Source: Acidobacteriota bacterium (lineage in GTDB: Bacteria; Acidobacteriota; Polarisedimenticolia; J045). From it: 8,830 nt of DNA. Shown here piece by piece: positions 1-5,097 of the stretch (its first letter is position 1; each line of letters begins with the position of its first letter). A model generated the notes under the pieces. That model was not told the origin of the DNA, did not search any database, and saw only the letters and a list, made by a program, of their open reading frames with translations. The stretch is taken from contig CP070706.1 in assembly GCA_020350085.1 (NCBI GenBank), positions 487,302 to 496,131 on the forward strand. Reading direction: 5' to 3'. The position numbers and the translations under genes were made by a program.

Positions 1-505
1 CCAGGTTTCCTGTCGGCTCGTCCGCGAGCAGAATCCTCGGCTCGGCAGCCAGCGCTCTGGCGATGGCGACGCGTTGCTGCTCGCCTCCGGAGAGTGAACT
101 CGGCCAATCGTCGGCACGGTGGGCCAGGCCGACCCACTCCAGTACCCTGCGAGTGCGCTCGCGACGGCGCGCTCCCGGCCAGCCGAGGGCACGCAGCACG
201 AAAGAGACGTTCTCGCTCACGGTCCGCCGCGCGAGCAGCCTGAAGTCCTGGAATATGATCCCGATTCGCCGTCGCAGCAGCGGCACCTGCCGCCAGGTCA
301 TCTGCGCGACATCCTCGCCGTCAATGAGAACGTGTCCTTCGGTCGGGGTGATTTCGCGGTAGAAAAGCTGCAGCAGCGTCGTCTTCCCGGCACCGCAAGG
401 CCCTGTGATGATGACGAATTCGCCCGCATCGATTCGAAATGAAACATCCAGCAAAGCGGGATGTAGCGGCCCGTAGAGTTTGCTCACGCGCTCGAGAACG
501 ATCAT
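1..505 (-). CDS. ftsE: Cell-division ABC transporter ATP-binding protein FtsE (3' end beyond window)
   Basis: ATPase of the FtsEX complex, which sits at the inner membrane at the division site and, in characterised bacteria, drives conformational control of periplasmic peptidoglycan hydrolases. The visible 168 residues begin with ATG at 505 (MIVLERVSKLYG). They contain Walker A GPCGAGKTT (35-43), Q-loop Q86, the FtsE-typical stretch IGIIFQDFRLLARRTV (81-96), signature LSGGEQQ (138-144) and Walker B ILLADEPTGN (158-167). The FQDFRLL segment and the RRTV that follows separate it from LolD and other small ABC ATPases. The protein continues past the window edge; about 50-60 residues, including the H-loop, would be missing, judging from usual FtsE length. 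No in-frame start lies just upstream and no good Shine-Dalgarno is close to the ATG. It lies 58 nt downstream of the peptidase gene. Oddity: the Walker A serine (GPSGAGK in most relatives) is Cys37. ftsX is expected next but is not visible. Confidence 0.88.
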   Translation of the reverse strand, partial: MIVLERVSKLYGPLHPALLDVSFRIDAGEFVIITGPCGAGKTTLLQLFYREITPTEGHVLIDGEDVAQMTWRQVPLLRRRIGIIFQDFRLLARRTVSENVSFVLRALGWPGARRRERTRRVLEWVGLAHRADDWPSSLSGGEQQRVAIARALAAEPRILLADEPTGNL

Positions 506-563
506 GCCGCGAGCATGATGCCATCGATCGTGCTTCGGGGCAGCGGGACGCTCCTCAGCAGCG

Positions 564-1553
564 TCAACCGGGGCCGAACCGCTCGTCCCGGCCCGTCTCC
601 GGCGTGACTAGCTGATCGAGCGGAGGAGCGGGCCCTTCGGTCCGCTCCCACTCCTCGAGCAAAAGCCGGCGCCGCCGGCGCGCCAGAACGGAGGCCGTCA
701 CGACCAGAAATGCGATCAGACCGTTGATGGTCGCGCCGGCCACGACGATGGGTATCGTCAGGTAGCGCCAGCGGAGCCGTTTCCTCCACAGGTATTCGAG
801 CGCTTCGGGCGAGAGCCCGTAGGCGCGTTCGAAGGCGCGCGCAAACCCCTGCCCCTCGGCAAGCCCGAACGTAAGCCGCCGAGCAGCTCCGGGGGGGGCG
901 TTTTCCTCCGCCATCGAGACAAACGAGAGCGACTCGGCGTAAGCGGTGCGCGCGAACGACGCATCCGACGGCCAGCTGTGCGACAAGCGCTCGAGAGGCA
1001 ACGGCTCGCCAAGTATGACCAGACGAGTCAGCTCGAGCGCGTCGTAGATCGATAGATCCCGTTCAACCACCATCGCGAGGCCTTCTTCGTACCAGCGAGG
1101 AACGCTCGCGCCCTCGGTCAGGTGGAAGCCAAAGACGATGTGCGTGGCTTCATGTGCGAGCAGACCGGTGAGACCGAGATGCGGGTAGACGCCGAATCGA
1201 TCGGCGAACAGGACGACGCGCCCTCGCCTCGGTTGAGCGATCCCCGCGGACCAGACCGGTACATCACCCACTCCAAGCTGGTCCTTCTCGAGGCGAGTGG
1301 TCGGGACGGAGGGAGCCAGCAAGACGAGCACACGCGGTGGCGGCTCGAGCTGGAGTCGGTCCGAGACACGCTTCAGCACGGCTGGGGCGTCTCGTGCCAG
1401 ACGACGTGCTTTGGCCTCCAGTGCCGGGGTCGTGGCGACGACCTCGATGGCGATCGAAGAGCGCTCAGGCTCGCCGCCGACGGACGCGGCCATGGCGAGT
1501 GCCGACGCGCTCGCCAGACACCCCGTCAACCTGAAGACGAAGGTGATCCTCAC
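564..1553 (-). CDS. Secreted, C-terminally membrane-anchored zinc metallopeptidase (peptidase MA-like, gluzincin)
   Basis: Predicted zinc peptidase of the peptidase MA-like group, 329 residues. A Sec signal peptide occupies about residues 1-23 (cleavage probably near AMA-AS). The HExxH zinc motif is HEATH (134-138) within LLAHEATHIVFG. The third zinc ligand is probably one of the two glutamates in WYEEGLA (154-160), as in gluzincins, and AYAESLSFV (205-213) matches the helix usual in this family. One hydrophobic segment (about 266-290) is followed by a run of arginines (292-296), giving an outside catalytic domain, a single anchor and a cytoplasmic tail of about 35 residues. The start is GTG at 1553, preceded by GGGAG with 6 nt spacing. 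Its start lies 3 nt after the gatB stop, so translation is probably coupled. The reading frame crosses a run of eight C (mRNA sense) before the anchor. The substrate is unknown; the fold and metal site are well supported, the biological role is not. Confidence 0.8.
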   Translation of the reverse strand: MRITFVFRLTGCLASASALAMAASVGGEPERSSIAIEVVATTPALEAKARRLARDAPAVLKRVSDRLQLEPPPRVLVLLAPSVPTTRLEKDQLGVGDVPVWSAGIAQPRRGRVVLFADRFGVYPHLGLTGLLAHEATHIVFGFHLTEGASVPRWYEEGLAMVVERDLSIYDALELTRLVILGEPLPLERLSHSWPSDASFARTAYAESLSFVSMAEENAPPGAARRLTFGLAEGQGFARAFERAYGLSPEALEYLWRKRLRWRYLTIPIVVAGATINGLIAFLVVTASVLARRRRRLLLEEWERTEGPAPPLDQLVTPETGRDERFGPG

Positions 1554-1556
1554 ACC

Positions 1557-3020
1557 TCACTCCCGGCCCGTACCACCGGAGCACCCCTCCAGCAGCCGGG
1601 TGAGCATTTGACTCACCAGTGCGGGATTCGCCTGCCCGGACGTGCGTGCCATGACCCGACTGACGAAGTAGCCGAGCAGCCCGCTCTTGCCGCGGCGATA
1701 CGCCATCACCTGTTCGGGGTGGGCTTCGACAATCTCCCGACAGATGTGCTCGATCAGTCGCTGGTCGCTGATCTGCCGCCAACCGTGCTGCTCGACGATC
1801 TCGGCCGGAGAGCGGCCGGTCTCACACGCGAGCGCCAGCGCTCGCTTCGCGATCTTGCCGGAAATCGTGTTGGCAGCCACGAGTTGAATCAGCTCTCCGA
1901 GCTGCTCGCCCGAGACGGGACTTTGGTCGATGCCCAGACCGCGGCGGTTCAGCTCGCCGAGTAGTTCGGTCAGAACCCAGCTCGCCGCCTCACGTGGCCG
2001 GCGCGAAACGCGCACGACCTGTTCGAAGTACTCGGCGAGGTCGGGCTCGCTGCTGAGCCGGTGGGCGTCGGGCACGGACAGTCCGCTGTCTCTGACCAGA
2101 CGGTCGCGCCGCGCGTGAGGAAGCTCGGGCAGCTCGTGAGCAGCCTCGGCCATCAAGGTCTCGCTCACGACGAGTGCGGGAAGGTCGGGTTCCGGGAAGT
2201 AACGGTAGTCGTGCAGCTCTTCCTTGCCGCGCATCGGCCGCGTCTCGCAGCGCTGCTCGTCCCACAGCCGCGATTCGTGTTCAACCTCGCCGCCGCGGGC
2301 GACAGTGGCTCGTTGGCGATCGATCTCGAAGGCCAAAGCTCTGCGCACAAACCTGAACGAGTTGACGTTCTTGACCTCGACCCGGCGACCCCAAGGCTCA
2401 CCTTCGCGGTGCACAGAAACGTTGGCATCGCAGCGCAAAGAGCCTGTTTGCATGTCCGCTTCGGACACGCCGGTGGCACGCAAGACCGCCCGCAGCCGCT
2501 CGAGATACAAGTACGCTTCCTGCGGCGTTCGTAGAACGGGTGCGCTGACGATCTCGACCAACGCAACACCGCAACGATTGAAGTCGATGCCCGACACCGT
2601 CTCGTCGCCGAGCGAGCCGTGCATTGACTTACCAGCGTCTTCCTCGAGGTGAATTCGATCGATGCCGATCGTGCGTGGAGGCTCGCCCTCCGGCTCGACC
2701 CGCAAGTAACCACTGGAGGACAGCGGCCGCTGATATTGACTGATCTGATAACCCTTCGGCAGATCGGGGTAGAAGTAGTTCTTCCGCGCCCATTGCGAGA
2801 CGTGATGTACTTTCGCGCCGACGGCCTGCGACAATCTCACGGCGAGCCTCAGCGCCTCGCGATTGGCAACAGGCAGCGCTCCCGGCAGGCCCAGACACAC
2901 GGGGCAGACTCGCGTGTTCGGCTCGCCTCCGAAAGCCACCGGACAACCACAGAATAGCTTCGTGCGCGTCGTGAGCTGAGCGTGGACCTCCAGCCCGATG
3001 ACGACCCCCAAGCGAGTCAA
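1557..3020 (-). CDS. gatB: Asp/Glu-tRNA(Asn/Gln) amidotransferase subunit B (GatB)
   Basis: Subunit B of the cytoplasmic GatCAB transamidosome. It activates the misacylated Glu-tRNA(Gln) or Asp-tRNA(Asn) by phosphorylation and passes it to ammonia delivered from GatA. With a TTG start at 3020 the protein is 487 residues, normal for the family. It begins MTRLGVVIGLEVHAQL, opens with the GatB cradle domain, and carries the CxC...CxxC zinc site (C24, C26, C39, C42). The conserved DAGKSMHG (128-135) and DYRYFPEPDLP (271-281) follow. The C-terminal helical and YqeY-type tRNA-binding region runs from about 340, with GKSGLLGYFVSRVM (445-458). TTG 3020 overlaps the stop of the upstream membrane-protein gene as TTGA; AGAAGG lies only 3 nt upstream. 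A second TTG at 3011 is possible, with that motif 12 nt away. An in-frame extension to 3098 lies inside the upstream gene and lacks GatB similarity. gatA and gatC are not adjacent, which is common. Confidence 0.95.
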   Translation of the reverse strand: MTRLGVVIGLEVHAQLTTRTKLFCGCPVAFGGEPNTRVCPVCLGLPGALPVANREALRLAVRLSQAVGAKVHHVSQWARKNYFYPDLPKGYQISQYQRPLSSSGYLRVEPEGEPPRTIGIDRIHLEEDAGKSMHGSLGDETVSGIDFNRCGVALVEIVSAPVLRTPQEAYLYLERLRAVLRATGVSEADMQTGSLRCDANVSVHREGEPWGRRVEVKNVNSFRFVRRALAFEIDRQRATVARGGEVEHESRLWDEQRCETRPMRGKEELHDYRYFPEPDLPALVVSETLMAEAAHELPELPHARRDRLVRDSGLSVPDAHRLSSEPDLAEYFEQVVRVSRRPREAASWVLTELLGELNRRGLGIDQSPVSGEQLGELIQLVAANTISGKIAKRALALACETGRSPAEIVEQHGWRQISDQRLIEHICREIVEAHPEQVMAYRRGKSGLLGYFVSRVMARTSGQANPALVSQMLTRLLEGCSGGTGRE

Positions 3021-3370
3021 TGGCCTTCTTCGCCGCGCGTGAAGCCGCCAATGAACCACGAGACGATGCTGACGAGCAGCGCCCCGAGAATCGCCCATCC
3101 GAACGACGCAACGCCGAAACCTGGAACGAGCCAGGCCGCAAGCGCGAAAGCGACGCCGTTGACGACGAGATAGAACAGACCCAGCGTCAGGATCGTGATC
3201 GGTAGCGTCAGCAAGACCAGCAGCGGCCGTACGATCGCGTTGACGAAGCCGAGCACGACGGCCGCCACGAGCAATGCCCAGGGTGTCTCGATCGTGACGC
3301 CGGGCAAGATCCAGCTCGCGATCCCGAGTGCGATCGCTACCGTGATCCAGTGGATCAGCAGCTGTTTCAT
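3017..3370 (-). CDS. Small four-helix membrane protein, YvlD / phage-holin-4 superfamily (PF04020-type)
   Basis: A 117-residue integral membrane protein with four hydrophobic segments (about 5-23, 31-48, 52-80, 89-110) and a short charged C-terminus (TRGEEGH). The core NAIVRPLLVLLTLPITILTL (44-63) is the hallmark of the YvlD/DUF360 family, usually about 110-125 residues. The family has no firmly assigned biochemical role; relatives are often in envelope-stress operons. ATG 3370 is chosen because the family-like sequence starts there. The frame is open upstream to 3520, but only through the palindromic repeat, so that extension is unlikely to be coding. There is no clear Shine-Dalgarno. A TACAAT hexamer ends 6 nt before the ATG, which would fit a leaderless transcript. 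Its TGA overlaps the gatB TTG start, implying coupled translation. Confidence 0.85.
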   Translation of the reverse strand: MKQLLIHWITVAIALGIASWILPGVTIETPWALLVAAVVLGFVNAIVRPLLVLLTLPITILTLGLFYLVVNGVAFALAAWLVPGFGVASFGWAILGALLVSIVSWFIGGFTRGEEGH

Positions 3371-3376
3371 GGGGTC

Positions 3377-3382
3377 ATTGTA
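3377..3382 (-). promoter_or_regulatory. Weak candidate -10 element for the YvlD-like gene and gatB run
   Basis: On the minus strand TACAAT (5 of 6 to the sigma-70 -10 consensus) sits with 6 nt between it and the ATG at 3370. The expected transcription start would fall on or next to that ATG, giving a leaderless or nearly leaderless mRNA, in keeping with the missing ribosome-binding site. No -35 hexamer is recognisable at 16-18 nt spacing and there is no proper extended TGn. The call rests on one hexamer and position only. Confidence 0.2.
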
Positions 3383-3384
3383 TC

Positions 3385-3408
3385 CAGCAGACGCGGTTTG
3401 CGCTGCTG
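3385..3408. repeat. Imperfect hairpin between the REP-like element and the YvlD-like gene
   Basis: CAGCAG (3385-3390) pairs with CTGCTG (3403-3408), and CGC (3392-3394) with GCG (3400-3402), around a 5 nt loop with one bulged A at 3391. This gives a nine-pair stem 15 nt upstream of the YvlD-like start codon. It could fold in a read-through transcript. There is no T-run, so it is not a standard intrinsic terminator. Confidence 0.4.
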
Positions 3409-3410
3409 CC

Positions 3411-3528
3411 ATCAGCTGATCGTGTACGGACAGCGCTTGCCCTGTCCGACCGAGACGAAGCACCGGATATTCCTCGCGCTGCGCGCGAGCCGGACAGGGC
3501 AAGCCCTGTCCGTACATCATGAGCTCAT
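3411..3528. repeat. REP/BIME-like element: two inverted palindromic units around a small hairpin
   Basis: The arms at 3411-3448 and 3491-3528 are inverted copies, 33 of 38 positions identical. Each arm holds two palindromes. The first is a 10 bp palindrome, ATCAGCTGAT on the left (3411-3420) and ATGAGCTCAT on the right (3519-3528). The second is a 22 bp hairpin, CGGACAGGGC-AA-GCCCTGTCCG, perfect on the right (3491-3512) and with one mismatch on the left (3427-3448). The spacer contains a third hairpin, CTCGCGC-TGC-GCGCGAG (3473-3489). Two head-to-head palindromic units with a spacer is the architecture of a bacterial interspersed mosaic element. It occupies the gap between the stop of the secreted-protein gene and the YvlD-like gene, where REP elements usually sit and can act as 3' mRNA protection or transcription attenuators. 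No mobilising transposase is in the window. Copy number elsewhere is unknown. Confidence 0.8.
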
Positions 3529-3539
3529 GTCACTGCATG

Positions 3540-4238
3540 TCACGGATTGAGCAGCTCGATCGCCTTTTCGTACGACATCATCTCCGATCGCTGCACGCGG
3601 CTGAGTCGCTCGACGATGACCGACATCTTCAGCGAGCTCTTCTGCTCCCAAAACGACGAGGCCGTCTCGAGGGAAAGCGTAGCTCGCACGTCACACACCT
3701 CATCGTTCCAGAGCAGTCTCTGGCCGTGAATCGCGACGATTGAATCGCTCTGTGGCGAGTGTTCGTCTACTTCGTTGTCAGACTCACCCCAACGATCGTG
3801 CAGGACCTCCCGAATCGCCTCCCAGCGGACATCTCGCGGGTCCAAGTTGAGCCGGACACTGACGATTTCGCGCCGAAGCTCGTCACCTTCCGGTGTGCTC
3901 ACCGAACGCTCGGCGACTATCAGCCGGTACTTGTCTGGATCTTGGCAAGAGCTATCGCTGCCGTCTTTGCCTGCTCCACACCAGGAGTAGACCGACTCTC
4001 GGTCAGCGACGTCCAGGCTCTCGACGCGACGGAATCTGCCCTCGCCGGACGCCAATTCCATGCGAACCTGTTCGATCGTCATGCCGAGCCGGAATCCACC
4101 GAGAGACCATCTTCCGTCACAGGAGACGTCGCCGAGCCTCCCCACGGCGTCCTGAACCGGTTGGCAAACGACCCCCGTTCCCGCCGATAGCAACAGGATC
4201 AGGCTTGCTCTGACGATCGCGTTTACGTTCCTTCGCAT
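3540..4238 (-). CDS. Secreted hypothetical protein with GFRLGMT motif and four paired-cysteine candidates
   Basis: I cannot assign this 232-residue protein to a named family. A signal peptide is evident (about 1-25, hydrophobic core ASLILLLSAGTGVV). The cysteine at 25 is not in a proper lipobox, so signal peptidase I export to the periplasm is favoured over lipidation. The mature part has WSLGGFRLGMTIEQVRMEL (45-63), resembling the 'LGMT..EV' repeat seen in small periplasmic hypothetical proteins. Cysteines 40, 87, 98 and 182 could form two disulfides. The remainder is charged and polar with no catalytic motif I recognise. ATG 4238 is chosen over GTG 4265 because GAGGA lies 7 nt upstream (4246-4250) and the signal peptide then begins cleanly with MRRN. 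It starts 46 nt after the export gene stop and is probably co-transcribed, so an envelope role linked to polysaccharide export is possible but unproven. Confidence 0.75.
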   Translation of the reverse strand: MRRNVNAIVRASLILLLSAGTGVVCQPVQDAVGRLGDVSCDGRWSLGGFRLGMTIEQVRMELASGEGRFRRVESLDVADRESVYSWCGAGKDGSDSSCQDPDKYRLIVAERSVSTPEGDELRREIVSVRLNLDPRDVRWEAIREVLHDRWGESDNEVDEHSPQSDSIVAIHGQRLLWNDEVCDVRATLSLETASSFWEQKSSLKMSVIVERLSRVQRSEMMSYEKAIELLNP

Positions 4239-4284
4239 CGATTCGTCCTCGCTCCAAATTCCCACACGGACTCGGACCGAGATG

Positions 4285-4860
4285 TCAGTGGAACAGAAGT
4301 ACGTCGCCCGGCCGTAAAAGGACGTTGTTACCCGTCGGCCTGCCGGCGAGTAGATCCTTGCAGTCGACCCGCTGCCATTCTTCGGTTTCTCCCGACCTTC
4401 GCACCAGCGTCAGCTCCTTTTTCGAGAACTCGGTCAGTCCTCCTGCCGCAGCAAGAGCCTGGAGCAACGTGGTCGGCTGGTAGAACGTGAGCACTCCCTG
4501 CGAGTTGACCTCGCCCAGCACGTAGATCTTGAAGCTGTTGATCTCCTTGACGATGACGGCCACGTTCGGGTCTCGAATGAACCGCGACAAACGGCGCGCG
4601 ATTTGCTGGCGCAGCTGATCAGGCGTCAACCCCTCGGCCTTGATATCGTTGATCATCGGTAGGGAGATCTTTCCATCGGGGCGCACCCTCACGTCAAGCC
4701 GGATACTCTCCTCTTCGTAGACCGTGACGTACAACAGGTCCTCGACGCCGATCACGTAGTCACCCGAGATGTCCTCGACGGAACTCGTTTGCGTCGGCTC
4801 TTGGGCGAGCGACGTGGTCAGGCAGGCCAGGAAGACGAGCCCGGAAACTGCGAAACGCAT
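4285..4860 (-). CDS. Short Wza-type polysaccharide biosynthesis/export protein (PES + SLBB)
   Basis: Predicted outer-membrane or periplasmic component of an exopolysaccharide or capsule export channel. The 191 residues comprise a signal peptide (1-19, cleavage SLA-QE), a polysaccharide export domain (about 33-106; GDYVIGVEDLLYVTVY, VRPDGKISLPMI, DPNVAVIV) and one SLBB domain (about 110-160; KIYVLGEVNSQGVL, LLQALAAAGGLTEF). A C-terminal strand, RPGDVLLFH, resembles the closing motif of the family. It is much shorter than Wza (about 380 residues, with two further domains and a transmembrane helix), so it matches the short EpsE/GumB-like form. The ATG follows a perfect AGGAGG (4868-4873) at 7 nt, the best ribosome-binding site in the window. 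A candidate sigma-70 promoter and an inverted-repeat element lie upstream. No Wzc-like kinase, polymerase or glycosyltransferase is in the window. Confidence 0.88.
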   Translation of the reverse strand: MRFAVSGLVFLACLTTSLAQEPTQTSSVEDISGDYVIGVEDLLYVTVYEEESIRLDVRVRPDGKISLPMINDIKAEGLTPDQLRQQIARRLSRFIRDPNVAVIVKEINSFKIYVLGEVNSQGVLTFYQPTTLLQALAAAGGLTEFSKKELTLVRRSGETEEWQRVDCKDLLAGRPTGNNVLLRPGDVLLFH

Positions 4861-4894
4861 CGGACAGCCTCCTCGGGGCGATTCCTTAGCACGA

Positions 4895-5020
4895 GCTCAA
4901 CCCGGATCATTCATGAGCCCTTCGGCCGAAACGCCGCATCTGCCGGCTGGCCGGGCTCTTCGAGCCCGCTGGCATCTGTAACGTTTCTGCTCGAAGGTTC
5001 ATGAATAATCCGAGTTGAAG
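4895..5020. repeat. 126 bp MITE-like element with imperfect 25 bp terminal inverted repeats
   Basis: The arms at 4895-4919 and 4996-5020 match as inverted repeats at 20 of 25 positions; both share the cores TTCATGA and TCAAC.CGGAT. Inside are a perfect palindrome TTCGGCCGAA (4921-4930) and a strong hairpin CGGGCTC-TTC-GAGCCCG (4952-4968). That hairpin extends by TGCC (4941-4944) pairing with GGCA (4971-4974). No flanking target-site duplication is obvious and no transposase is present. It sits within the predicted untranslated leader of the export gene, its nearer arm ending about 20 nt before the AGGAGG. It may be a non-autonomous transposon remnant, a REP-like repeat or a structured RNA leader; the sequence alone does not decide. 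Confidence 0.65.
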
Positions 5021-5049
5021 CCCGCAGTTTGGTGGTGCCCTCGATTCTG

Positions 5050-5078
5050 ATTATGGTGGCGGCAGATTCGAACGGCAA
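5050..5078 (-). promoter_or_regulatory. Candidate sigma-70 promoter for the export gene
   Basis: On the minus strand TTGCCG (5078-5073, 4 of 6 to -35) and CATAAT (5055-5050, 5 of 6 to -10) are separated by exactly 17 nt. They lie in the gap just after the DUF4301 stop. Transcription would begin near 5043 and produce a leader of about 180 nt containing the whole inverted-repeat element. This would make the export and secreted-protein genes at least partly independent of the regulator-TPR-DUF4301 run upstream. Confidence 0.45.
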
Positions 5079-5097
5079 TCGACGCGAGGCTGAACCT

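Noticed and set aside
1122..1964. 280-codon plus-strand ORF opposite gatB and the peptidase gene
   Set aside because: It runs antisense through two genes with strong family motifs and its own translation shows no recognisable domain; long antisense frames are expected at this GC content.
3423..3516. Repeat units as a CRISPR array or IS ends
   Set aside because: Only two copies, in inverted orientation with self-complementary units, no spacers of regular size and no transposase; REP-like is the better description.
3371..3520. 50-residue N-terminal extension of the YvlD-like frame
   Set aside because: It is translated from the palindromic repeat and would put a polar stretch before the first membrane helix; ATG 3370 fits the family.
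4271..4281. CTCGGACCGAG palindrome between the export and secreted-protein genes
   Set aside because: Five base pairs around a single base, no T-run; too weak to call a terminator or operator.
5024..5039. Possible sigma-54 promoter (GGCAC...TGC, minus strand) before the export gene
   Set aside because: The GG and GC dinucleotides are 12 nt apart instead of the required 10, so it does not fit a -24/-12 element despite the sigma-54 regulator nearby.
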